Source: JALOKP01 sp963800865
GTDB taxonomy: Bacteria > Acidobacteriota > Polarisedimenticolia > J045
Assembly: GCA_963800865.1 (NCBI GenBank)
Contig: CAWDCL010000004.1
Span: 1,984,001 to 2,048,000, forward strand
DNA: 64,000 nt
Direction: 5' to 3'
The notes below the pieces were generated by a model. It did no database searches and was not told the origin of the DNA. It saw only the letters and a program-made list of their open reading frames with translations. The translations under genes were made by a program, and so were the position numbers. Positions 53,139 to 61,459 of this stretch are shown here, in pieces (the stretch's first letter is position 1; each line of letters starts with the position of its first letter).

Positions 53139-56100
53139 CTACGGGCAGGTACTCCCCGGGCTCCGCGGGGTCCCGTTCGAAGACCGCCCCAGCGACCCGG
53201 CGCCGCCCGCGAAGTCCCCCGAGGCGAGGTACCCGAAGGCGGTCCCGGGGGCCGGGTTCTCGGCCACCGGCGTGTACAGCGTGCGGACGCTGTTGTGGTA
53301 GCACTCGCCGGCGTTCGGCGGCGGGCCGGGCCCGGCCAGCGTGCTGCGATAGACCTGGTAGGAGAGAGCGTTCTTCTCGACCTCCCACAGGACCCAATCC
53401 CACGGTGCACCCTGCGCCCCGCGGGGGCGCATGAACAGCCGCTCGTTCAGCCGGTCGTCCCCGTCGCAGACGTTGCCGGTGTTGTCGCCATCGTCGTCCG
53501 CCTGGTTGCGGTTGGGGGCCAGCGTGCAGTTGTCGTCGCAGTTCTGGGTCTGCCCCGGCAGGCAGGGCTTGTCGCCGATGCGACCGCTGTTGTCGCCGTC
53601 GTTCCTGATTCCGTCGTTGTCGGCGTCCGGGTCGGAGTTGTTGGGCGTCCCGTCGCCGTCCTCGTCGGGATCGCAGCGTCCCTGCTTCCCGTCGCCGTCG
53701 ATGTCGGGTTCCCCGAGGTTGGCCGCGGTCGGACAGGTGTCGCAGACGTCGCCGATTCCGTCGGCGTCGGTGTCCTTGTTCGTCGGGTCGGCAACGAAGG
53801 GGCAGCGGTCGAGCTGGCCACAGAGCCCGTCGCCGTCCTTGTCGTTGAACGCGTCCTGCGCGCAGGTGTCGCAGGTGTCGCCCTTGCCGTCGAAGTCGGC
53901 GTCGACCTGCGAGGGGTTGGCCGTGCTCGGGCAGTTGTCCAGGCAGTTCCGGACTCCGTCCGCGTCGGTGTCCTGCTCGGTCGGTGGCACGGCCGGCCAC
54001 GTGGGGTCGCTGCAGTCGTTGTTCTTGCCGTCACAGAGCTGGGGCGCGCCGGGGAAGACCGAGGGATCGGCGTCGTTGCAGTCGCCTCCCGGCTGGCAGG
54101 TGGCGCTCTTCACGCCGTCGCCGTCGGCGTCCGGGCACGTCGCAGCGCACTCGGGATCCGCGGCGTCGGTCAGCGTGTCGCAGTCGTCGTCCAAGCCGTT
54201 GTTGCAGACCTCCGGCTTGCCCGGCCGCACGTTCGGATTGGCGTCGTTGCAGTCCCCCTGGCACTCGGCCAGGCCGTCGACGTCGTTGTCGACCTCGGTC
54301 GGCGGGACCGTCGGCCAGGAGGCGTCGCTGCAGTTGTTGTTCTTGCCGTCGCAGAGCTGTGGCGCTCCGGGGTAGATCGAGCCGTCGGCGTCGTTGCAGT
54401 CGCCGCGGCACTCGGAGGTGCCGTCGGCGTCGTTGTCGACCTCGGTCGGCGGGACCGTCGGCCAGGACGGCGTCGCTGCAGTTGTTGTTCTTGCCGTCGC
54501 AGAGCTGCGGCGCTCCGGGGTAGATCGAGCCGTCGGCGTCGTTGCAGTCGCCCCGGCACTCGGAGGTGCCGTCGGCGTCGTTGTCGACCTCGGTCGGCGG
54601 GACCGTCGGCCAGGAGGCGTCGCTGCAGTTGTTGTTCTTGCCGTCGCAGAGCTGCGGCGCCCGGGGTAGATCGAGCCGTCGGCGTCGTTGCAGTCGCCCC
54701 GGCACTCGGAGGTGCCGTCGGCGTCGTTGTCGACCTCGGTCGGCGGGACCGTCGGCCAGGACGGGTCGCTGCAGTTGTTGTTCTTGCCGTCGCAGAGCTG
54801 CGGCGCGCCCGGGTAGATCGAGTTGTCGGCGTCGTTGCAGTCGCCGCCCGGCTGGCAGGTGGAACTCTTCACGCCGTCGCCGTCCGCGTCGGGGCAGGTG
54901 GGGACGCACTCCGGATCGGCCGCGTCGGTCAGCGTATCGCAGTCGTCGTCCAGCCCGTTGTTGCACACTTCCGGCTTGCCCGGCCGCACATTCGGATTGG
55001 CGTCGTTGCAGTCCCCCTGGCACTCGGCGAGGCCGTCGGCATCGTTGTCGACCTCGTTCGGCGGGACCGTCGGCCAGGAGGCGTCGCTGCAATCGTTGTT
55101 CTTGCCGTCGCAGAGCTGCGGCGCGCCCGGGTAGATCGAGCCGTCGGCGTCGTTGCAGTCGCCCCGGCACTCGGAGGTGCCGTCGGCGTCGTTGTCGACC
55201 TCGTTCGGCGGGACCGTCGGCCAGGACGGATCGCTGCAGTTGTTGTTCTTGCCGTCGCAGAGCTGCGGCGCGCCCGGATAGATCGAGCCGTCGGCGTCGT
55301 TGCAGTCGGAGCAGGCCGGATAGGTATCGCCGTCTCCATCGGCCTGGGTGCCTGGAAGGTAGCGGCTGCCGCTTCCCAGCGTGCTGCCGCCGAGGCCGCC
55401 CCACGCGATCATCGCGCTGCCCGTCCACGCCGCGGCATGGAGATGGCGCACGGACGGCGCCTCGACGAGCGTCGTGGGAGACCAGGTGTCGCCCGCGAGC
55501 CCGTAGCGGCCGCCGCTCCTCAGGCTCCCGCTCCCGAGCCCGCCCCAGACGATCATCTCGCCGCCCGCCAGCACCGCGGTGTGGTAATAGCGCGGGGCGG
55601 GGGCGCCGACCGACGGGAGCGCGGTCCAGGTGTCGTCCGCGGCGCGGTAGCGGCTGCCGTCGCCGAGCTGACCGGCCCCGTAGCCGCCCCAGACGATCAT
55701 CTCGGTCCCGGTCCAGACCGCGGTGTGGTGATATCGCGGCGGCGGCGCGCCGCCGGTCCGCATCGAACTCCAGCTGTCGGTCACCGGGTTGTAGCGCCGG
55801 CCGTCGCCGAGGATCTCCGCCGACTCGCCGCCCCAGACGATCATCTCGCTGCCGGTCCAGACCGCGGTGTGCCAGCGCCGGAAGGAGGGCGCGGTGCTGG
55901 TGTCCGTCGGCAGCCAGCTGTCGGCGACGGGGTCGTAGCGGCCCCCGGTGTCGGTCGGGATCCCGGTCTCCTTGCCGCCCCACACGATCACCCGGCTGCC
56001 GGTCCAGACGGCCGAGTGGCCCCAGCGCGGCGTCGGCGCGCCGTTCGACGCGGTGGGAGCCCAGCTGTCTCCGGCCGGGCTGTAGCGCGCACCGCTGTTC

Positions 56101-58325
56101 AGCTTGGTGTCTTCGGCCTGGCGCCCGCCCCAGACGACGAGGCGCGAGCCGGTCCAGCTTGCGGTGTGATCCTTGCGCGGGGCCGGGGCGGAGGCCGCGC
56201 TCATCGACCGCCACGCGTCGGTGGCGGGCTCGTAGCGCGCGCCGTCGCCGAGGTCGACCTCGTCCGCACCGCCCCAGACGATGAACTCCGCGCCGGTCCA
56301 GGACCCGGTGTGGCGGGAGCGTCGCAGTGGTCCCGATCCGTGCGACGTGGGCTGCCAGGCGACGGACTGCGGGTTGAAGCGGCCGCCGGTGTCCTCGTAG
56401 CGCGTCGCGCTGCGACCGCCCCACACGATCATCTCGCCGCCGCCGAAGACCGCGGCGTGGAAGCGGCGGGCGGCCGGAGCGCCGGTCACGGGCAGTTCGG
56501 CCCAGCTGTCCGCGAGCGGGTCGTACGCCGCACCCGTCGCGAGCAGTTCGCCGACGCTCGAGGACTCGCCTCCCCAGACGAGAATCCGCGAGCCGGTCCA
56601 GACCGCCGTGTGATAGCGGCGGCCGGCCGGAGGATTGACCTCGCTGGTCAGGAGCCAGGTGTCGGCCACGGGATCGTAGCGGCCGCCTGACGCGAAGTAC
56701 GAGGTCGCGTTCGCCCCGCCCCAGACCACCAGCGCGGCGCCGGTCCAGACCGCCGTGTGCTGCCGCCGCGGCGCCGGTGCGTTCAGTCCGGAGAGCGGTC
56801 GCCACGCGCCCGTTGCCGGGTTGAACGCCGCGCCGTCGCCGAGATAGCTTCCGAGGTCGAAGCCGCCCCAGACCAGCATCTCGGACCCGCTCCAGGCGCC
56901 CGCGAAGTCCTTGCGCGGCGAGGGGGCGCCCGCGGTCGGAAGCGTGGACCAGGTCCCGCTCGCCGGGCTGTAGCGTCCCCCGTCGTCGAGGTTGGTGAAG
57001 TCGGGGCCTTCGCCGCCCCAGACCAGCATCGCGGTGCCGGTCCAGACCGCGACGTGACGCGAGCGTGCAGCGGGCGCGCCCGCGGTGGGGATTGCGCTCC
57101 AGCTGTCGGATGCCGGGTCGTAGGCTGCACCGGTGTCGAGCGGGTCGCCGGCGATCCCGCCCCAGACCAGCATCGCGGTGCCGGTCCAGACGGCGGTGTG
57201 CCACGAGCGCGGGGCCGGGGCGCCCGTCTGCGGCAGCGTGCGCCAGCTGCCGGTCGCGGGATCGTAACGGCCGCCGGTGCCGAGCGGCTCACCGGCGCGG
57301 CCGCCCCAGACGATCATCTCGGCCCCGGTCCAGACCGCGGTCGGCCCCTCGCGCGGATCGGGGAGGTCGTCGAGGCTCGCGCCGCTCCAGGACTCGTTGC
57401 AGCCGTCCGGGGCGTCGGGACCCAACGGAGCGAGCGGCGAGGGAAGGGGAAGGTCGGCCAGCATCTCGCGCGTCAGGTTCGGCGCGACGGGGACGGCGTC
57501 GTAGGCCGACGCCGCGCCGGACCACCATTCCGGGAAGGAGACCGTGGGCGCAGCGTAGCGCGCCACCTCGATCGCGCCGCATTCCCCCTGCGCGAGCCGG
57601 ACCTCGACCAGAACTGCGCTGGCGGTCATCACGACCGGGCCGGGCCGGCCGGTCCCGGCCCAGCGGTCCCGGAGTTCTTCCCAGCGAGCCGCGTCATCGA
57701 CAACCTGCGCGTCGTCACGCCTCAGGACCGTCGCGGGGCACGACGCTGGAGACGATGGAGGCAGGTAGAGGACCGACTCCCGTCGTGCGTGCGGTGCGCG
57801 GGGATCGAGCATCCCCGCGTCGAGTTCGGCCCGCAGCGCTTCGATCTCCGTGCGCGCTCCGCGCGAGGCGGACACGCCGGCGTCCCAAAGGGTGCGCAGG
57901 CGCCGCTCGACGAGCGCGGGACGCGCCAGCGTCTCGACCACCGCCAGCCGGTCGAAATCGAGCGCTGCAGCCAGGGCCGCGAGCCGCGCCGGATCCCGAG
58001 AGCGCTCGACCATGCGGGCCCATTCGCGCTCGATCGCCTGCGGCTCGAGCGGCGCGCCGGTGAGCCCGACCAGGGCCTGCTCCATCCGACGCTCGTCGGC
58101 GACGCGGCGGGCGATCTCGTCGAGCGTGGGGATTTCCGCGGCCGGTCCCCGCCAACTCGAGCGAACGGTCTCGACGCGGTGAAGCCAGTCCACGCGCGGG
58201 TCGGTGTCGGGAGCGGACAGGGCATCGAGGCCCCCGACGGCGGCCACGAGGAGCGCCACGCCCAGCGCACAGCGCACGAATGCGCGCCATCCCCTCGCCC
58301 GGTGTCGCCCGGGGACTGCAGTCAT
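53139..58325 (-). CDS. Giant secreted Kelch/MopE/thrombospondin-3 repeat protein (paired frameshifts)
   Basis: About 1728 residues. ATG 58325 opens a signal peptide (FVRCALGVALLVAAVGG). An N-terminal helical domain (residues 40-300) precedes 14 Kelch motifs (HTAVWTGSEMIVWGG type, residues about 335-990), enough for two seven-bladed propellers. Nine MopE-type putative metal-binding repeats follow (GDCNDADGSIYPGAPQLCDG type, about 995-1450). Then come thrombospondin-3-like Asp-rich calcium repeats (about 1450-1620) and a C-terminal fibronectin-like domain ending SPGSTCP. One base is missing near 54660 and one extra is present near 54470, so only the segment between is out of frame. It is probably an extracellular calcium-dependent surface protein. 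No sortase or autotransporter signal is recognised. Confidence 0.85.
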   Translation of the reverse strand: MTAVPGRHRARGWRAFVRCALGVALLVAAVGGLDALSAPDTDPRVDWLHRVETVRSSWRGPAAEIPTLDEIARRVADERRMEQALVGLTGAPLEPQAIEREWARMVERSRDPARLAALAAALDFDRLAVVETLARPALVERRLRTLWDAGVSASRGARTEIEALRAELDAGMLDPRAPHARRESVLYLPPSSPASCPATVLRRDDAQVVDDAARWEELRDRWAGTGRPGPVVMTASAVLVEVRLAQGECGAIEVARYAAPTVSFPEWWSGAASAYDAVPVAPNLTREMLADLPLPSPLAPLGPDAPDGCNESWSGASLDDLPDPREGPTAVWTGAEMIVWGGRAGEPLGTGGRYDPATGSWRTLPQTGAPAPRSWHTAVWTGTAMLVWGGIAGDPLDTGAAYDPASDSWSAIPTAGAPAARSRHVAVWTGTAMLVWGGEGPDFTNLDDGGRYSPASGTWSTLPTAGAPSPRKDFAGAWSGSEMLVWGGFDLGSYLGDGAAFNPATGAWRPLSGLNAPAPRRQHTAVWTGAALVVWGGANATSYFASGGRYDPVADTWLLTSEVNPPAGRRYHTAVWTGSRILVWGGESSSVGELLATGAAYDPLADSWAELPVTGAPAARRFHAAVFGGGEMIVWGGRSATRYEDTGGRFNPQSVAWQPTSHGSGPLRRSRHTGSWTGAEFIVWGGADEVDLGDGARYEPATDAWRSMSAASAPAPRKDHTASWTGSRLVVWGGRQAEDTKLNSGARYSPAGDSWAPTASNGAPTPRWGHSAVWTGSRVIVWGGKETGIPTDTGGRYDPVADSWLPTDTSTAPSFRRWHTAVWTGSEMIVWGGESAEILGDGRRYNPVTDSWSSMRTGGAPPPRYHHTAVWTGTEMIVWGGYGAGQLGDGSRYRAADDTWTALPSVGAPAPRYYHTAVLAGGEMIVWGGLGSGSLRSGGRYGLAGDTWSPTTLVEAPSVRHLHAAAWTGSAMIAWGGLGGSTLGSGSRYLPGTQADGDGDTYPACSDCNDADGSIYPGAPQLCDGKNNNCSDPSWPTVPPNEVDNDADGTSECRGDCNDADGSIYPGAPQLCDGKNNDCSDASWPTVPPNEVDNDADGLAECQGDCNDANPNVRPGKPEVCNNGLDDDCDTLTDAADPECVPTCPDADGDGVKSSTCQPGGDCNDADNSIYPGAPQLCDGKNNNCSDPSWPTVPPTEVDNDADGTSECRGDCNDADGSIYPGRRSSATARTTTAATPPGRRSRRPRSTTTPTAPPSAGATATTPTARSTPERRSSATARTTTAATPSWPTVPPTEVDNDADGTSECRGDCNDADGSIYPGAPQLCDGKNNNCSDASWPTVPPTEVDNDVDGLAECQGDCNDANPNVRPGKPEVCNNGLDDDCDTLTDAADPECAATCPDADGDGVKSATCQPGGDCNDADPSVFPGAPQLCDGKNNDCSDPTWPAVPPTEQDTDADGVRNCLDNCPSTANPSQVDADFDGKGDTCDTCAQDAFNDKDGDGLCGQLDRCPFVADPTNKDTDADGIGDVCDTCPTAANLGEPDIDGDGKQGRCDPDEDGDGTPNNSDPDADNDGIRNDGDNSGRIGDKPCLPGQTQNCDDNCTLAPNRNQADDDGDNTGNVCDGDDRLNERLFMRPRGAQGAPWDWVLWEVEKNALSYQVYRSTLAGPGPPPNAGECYHNSVRTLYTPVAENPAPGTAFGYLASGDFAGGAGSLGRSSNGTPRSPGSTCP
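54170..55330. repeat. Near-identical tandem DNA repeats encoding MopE motifs
   Basis: Units of about 110-170 bases encode the metal-binding motif plus the linker WPTVPPTEVDNDADGTSEC. Several are almost identical at DNA level. Such tracts are prone to recombination and to assembly collapse. The two compensating one-base shifts of the Kelch gene fall inside this tract. Confidence 0.8.
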
Positions 58326-58454
58326 CTCGCTCACGTCCTCGCCCGCGGGCGCCCGGTGCGCCGTCGGAAGGCGCCCGAGCCGTTCGGGTCCCCAGTCCGC
58401 GCCCCCGGCTCCGCCTGAAGCTACAGCCAAAGCAGGGAACGGCAACCGGACGGA

Positions 58455-58484
58455 TTGACCCACCCCCGGGCGCGCGCCTAACCT
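58455..58484 (+). promoter_or_regulatory. Sigma-70 promoter of surE-pcm
   Basis: TTGACC (58455-58460), 18-base spacer, TAACCT (58479-58484), 33 bases before the surE GTG. A good match. Confidence 0.6.
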
Positions 58485-58517
58485 CGGCCTCCCGGCGGTG
58501 CCGGGGGGAGGCGAGCG

Positions 58518-59285
58518 GTGTCAGCGGGAGAGCGGCCCCGGATCCTCGTGACCAACGACGACGGACTGAACGCGCCCGGTCTCGCCTCCCTGGCTTCGGC
58601 CCTGACCGCGGTCGGAGAGGTCTCCGTGGTGGCCCCGGAGACCGAGCAGTCGGGCGTCGCGCACGCACTGACCCTGCGCGGACCGCTGCTGGTCAGGGAA
58701 GACCGGCCGGGGTGGTACGCGGTCGAGGGGACTCCCACCGACTGCGTGAACCTCGCCTTCCTTCACCTGCTGGGCGCTCCGCCCGACCTGGTCGTCTCGG
58801 GGATCAACAACGGCTACAACCTGGCGGACGACATCCTCTACTCCGGGACCGTCGCCGCCGCGCTCGAGGGGCGCACCCTGGGCGCGCCCAGTCTCGCGGT
58901 GTCGGTCGACTTCGGCGCGGGAGCGGCGGTTCGCGCGCGGGCAGCCGGGGTCGCGGCGCGCATCGCGCGGATGGTGCTCGAGCGTGGGCTGCCGGCCGAC
59001 GCGGTGCTCAACGTCAACGTCCCGCCGGAACCGCGCGGGGTGCGCATCACGCGCCAGGGGAGGCGCTCGCTGCGCGACGGCCTGCTCGTGCGCCGTCAAG
59101 GCGCGGCGGAGGGGTTCGAGTGGGTCGGGCTCCCGCCGACGGAATGGCTCCCCGAACCGCTGGCCGACCACCAGGCCATCGCCGAGGGGCTGGTCTCGAT
59201 CACGCCGCTCCACTCGGACCTGACCTTCCACCGCTCGATCCCCGGCTTCGAGCGCTGGGAGTTCGGGGCGGCGGCCGCACCGTGA
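58518..59285 (+). CDS. surE: 5'/3'-nucleotidase SurE
   Basis: A 255-residue metal-dependent survival protein that dephosphorylates nucleoside monophosphates. It has ILVTNDDGLNAPGL with the metal-binding Asp pair, APETEQSGVAHALTL, GTPTDCVNLA and SGINNGYNLADDILYSGTVA. GTG 58518 follows GGGGGGAGGCGAGC. It overlaps pcm by GTGA, the widely conserved surE-pcm pair. Confidence 0.96.
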   Translation: MSAGERPRILVTNDDGLNAPGLASLASALTAVGEVSVVAPETEQSGVAHALTLRGPLLVREDRPGWYAVEGTPTDCVNLAFLHLLGAPPDLVVSGINNGYNLADDILYSGTVAAALEGRTLGAPSLAVSVDFGAGAAVRARAAGVAARIARMVLERGLPADAVLNVNVPPEPRGVRITRQGRRSLRDGLLVRRQGAAEGFEWVGLPPTEWLPEPLADHQAIAEGLVSITPLHSDLTFHRSIPGFERWEFGAAAAP

Positions 59286-59956
59286 CGGGCCGTCCGTCGA
59301 CCGCCGCGGTGCGCCGCGCGCGGATGGTCGATCGGCTGCGGGCGCAGGGGATCGCCGAACGGCGTGTGCTCGAGGCGATGGCCGCGGTGCCGCGCGAAGC
59401 GTTCGTCCCCGAAGCGCTCCGCGGCCGGGCCTACGAGGACGAGCGGCTGCCGATCGGGGAGGGGCAGACGATGAGCCTGCCCTGGACGGTCGCCCGAATG
59501 TGCGAGCTGCTCGGCGCCGCCCCGGGGGCCAGGGTGCTGGAGATCGGCTCCGGCAGCGGCTACCACGCCGCGGTCCTGGCGGCGATGGGGCTGATCGTCT
59601 TTTCGGTCGAGCGCCACGCGACGCTGGCCCGGGACGCCGCGCAGCGGCTCCGGTCGCTGGGCTACCTGTCGGCGACCGTGAAGCACTTCGACGGCAGCTA
59701 CGGCTGGGCGGCGCAGGCCCCGTATTCCGGCATCCTCGTCACCGCGGCGGCCCCCGAAATCCCCTCGGCGCTGGTCGGCCAGCTCGAGCCGGGCGGGCGC
59801 CTCGTGCTGCCCCTCGCGCGCGAGCCCGAAGGGCGCGAGCAGCGCCTCGTCGTCGTCACCCTCGACGCGGGGCGGCTGGTCGAACAGGACCACGGCGAGG
59901 CCTCGTTCGTGCCGCTGATCGGCCGTTTCGGCTACCCGCGGCGCTCCGGGCTTTGA
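59282..59956 (+). CDS. pcm: Protein-L-isoaspartate O-methyltransferase
   Basis: A 224-residue SAM-dependent repair enzyme for isoaspartyl residues in aged proteins. It has VPREAFVPEALRGRAYEDE, LPIGEGQTMSLPWTVA, and the SAM motif VLEIGSGSGYHAAVLA. FDGSYGW and the post-motif ILVTAAAPEIPSALVGQL follow. The stop codon lies within the -35 element of the downstream tRNA promoter. Confidence 0.95.
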   Translation: MTGRPSTAAVRRARMVDRLRAQGIAERRVLEAMAAVPREAFVPEALRGRAYEDERLPIGEGQTMSLPWTVARMCELLGAAPGARVLEIGSGSGYHAAVLAAMGLIVFSVERHATLARDAAQRLRSLGYLSATVKHFDGSYGWAAQAPYSGILVTAAAPEIPSALVGQLEPGGRLVLPLAREPEGREQRLVVVTLDAGRLVEQDHGEASFVPLIGRFGYPRRSGL

Positions 59957-59981
59957 CACCACGCCCCTGATCGGCTAGTTT
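59953..59981 (+). promoter_or_regulatory. Promoter of tRNA-Pro(CGG)
   Basis: A perfect TTGACA (59953-59958), 17-base spacer, TAGTTT (59976-59981), 18 bases before the tRNA. The -35 overlaps the TGA stop of pcm (59954-59956). Confidence 0.72.
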
Positions 59982-59998
59982 CCTGCGGCTCAATCGGT

Positions 59999-60075
59999 CG
60001 GGGTGTAGCGCAGCCTGGTAGCGCACCTGCTTCGGGAGCAGGGGGTCCCGAGTTCAAATCTCGGCACCCCGACCA
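59999..60075 (+). tRNA. tRNA-Pro (anticodon CGG)
   Basis: Acceptor CGGGGTG (59999-60005) pairs with CACCCCG (60065-60071), then A and encoded CCA to 60075. The anticodon stem is CCTGC/GCAGG with loop TTCGGGA, so the anticodon is CGG. It is closely related to the tRNA-Pro(GGG) at 39700, sharing the D-arm text GCGCAGCCTGGTAGCGCAC. Confidence 0.97.
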
Positions 60076-60178
60076 ACTCGCATCTCCTCTCTTGCTTCGC
60101 ACCGGCCGCCCGCAGCGTCTTCGCGGCCAGCGGCCAGCGCGCCCGGTCCCCGCGAGTTACCTGATCCCAGTTGCGGGT

Positions 60179-60184
60179 TACAAT
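60179..60184 (+). promoter_or_regulatory. -10 element upstream of cysK
   Basis: TACAAT, 31 bases before the preferred ATG. The -35 region (GTTACC around 60156) is poor. Confidence 0.4.
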
Positions 60185-60215
60185 CGGTCCGGTCGGCTCC
60201 CTCGCGAGGTCTTCG

Positions 60216-61199
60216 ATGAACGGAGAGTCAGCACTCCCGCCGATCGTGCTCGATCCTCCCGGGCGCGGGCGGATCTACGATTCGATTGCCGAGACGATCG
60301 GCAACACGCCCCTGGTGCGAGCGCCGCGGTTGTCGGCGGAACGGGGTGCGGTCGCGGACCTCGTGCTCAAGCTGGAGTTCTTCAATCCGACGGCGAGCGT
60401 GAAGGACCGCATCGGGGTGAGCATGGTCCTCGCCCTGGAGGCCGAAGGGAAGATCGGGCCGGGCTCGACGCTGATCGAGCCCACTTCCGGCAACACCGGG
60501 ATTGGACTCGCCTTCGTCGGCGCGGCGCGCGGCTACAAGGTGATCCTCACCATGCCCGAGTCGATGTCGATCGAGCGCCGGCGGATGCTGGCGCTGCTCG
60601 GCGCGCGGCTGGAACTGACGCCGAAGGAGAAGGGGATCAACGGCGCCATCGCGCGGGCCCGGGAACTGCTCGAGGAGATCCCCGGCTCGGTCATGCCGGG
60701 GCAGTTCGCCAACCCGGCGAATCCCGAGATCCACCGCCGCACCACGGCCGAGGAGATCTGGCGCGACACCGGCGGCGACGTCGACGCGATCGTCTGCGGG
60801 ATCGGCACGGGCGGCACGTTCACCGGCGTTTCGCAGGTCCTGAAGCCGCGGCGGCCGGGACTCCGGATGATCGCGGTCGAGCCCACGGCGAGCCCGGTCC
60901 TGTCCGGCGGGACGCACAGCCCGCACGTGATCCAGGGGATCGGCGCCGGCTTCGTCCCGGAGGTCCTCGACCGTTCGATGATCGACGAGATCGTGACCGT
61001 GACGAACGACGACGCCGTGCAGACGGCGCGTGCGGTCGCGAAGCTGGACGGCATCCCGGTGGGCATTTCCTCGGGCGCGGCCATCTGGGCGGGCCTCGAG
61101 GTCGCGAAGCGCCCTGGGATGGCGGGGCGGAGGGTGGTGGTGCTGGTCCCCTCATTCGCCGAGCGCTATCTCTCGACGGTCCTGTTCGAGGGGCTGTAG
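60216..61199 (+). CDS. cysK: Cysteine synthase (O-acetylserine sulfhydrylase)
   Basis: A 327-residue PLP enzyme making cysteine from O-acetylserine and sulfide. IGNTPLVR opens the domain, the PLP Lys is in NPTASVKDRIG, and TSGNTGIGLA binds the substrate carboxylate. GTGGTFTG binds the cofactor phosphate and SSGAA is near the end. ATG 60216 is preferred because TCGCGAGG lies upstream; GTG 60171 would overlap the promoter. Cysteine is also the sulfur source for SufS, encoded 11 kb away. Confidence 0.93.
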   Translation: MNGESALPPIVLDPPGRGRIYDSIAETIGNTPLVRAPRLSAERGAVADLVLKLEFFNPTASVKDRIGVSMVLALEAEGKIGPGSTLIEPTSGNTGIGLAFVGAARGYKVILTMPESMSIERRRMLALLGARLELTPKEKGINGAIARARELLEEIPGSVMPGQFANPANPEIHRRTTAEEIWRDTGGDVDAIVCGIGTGGTFTGVSQVLKPRRPGLRMIAVEPTASPVLSGGTHSPHVIQGIGAGFVPEVLDRSMIDEIVTVTNDDAVQTARAVAKLDGIPVGISSGAAIWAGLEVAKRPGMAGRRVVVLVPSFAERYLSTVLFEGL

Positions 61200-61459
61200 A
61201 GGCTTCCCGGGACAGTTCGAGCGGAAGGCCGGGGCCGGGTGACGGTGGGCTCCGGACACCCCGGGACAGGGTCGGCCGGACTCGTCCCGATCCTTCTGCT
61301 TCGCCGAGGCACGATTCGCCGTATCTTCCGTTCAAGCGTGCCGCGGGGCCGCGCCGGTATAGACCTTCCGTCGCCACCGCCCCGGTGCTACGCTCGCCGC
61401 TCTGCCGGTCGGGTTTGGGGAGCCCGTCCGCATCGCGGCTGCAGCCGATCGGAGGCCCC

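Noticed and set aside
53295..56690. A 1131-codon plus-strand open frame
   Set aside because: It is the antisense of the Kelch/MopE repeats; the Val/Gly/Arg-rich repeats mirror the real repeats on the minus strand.
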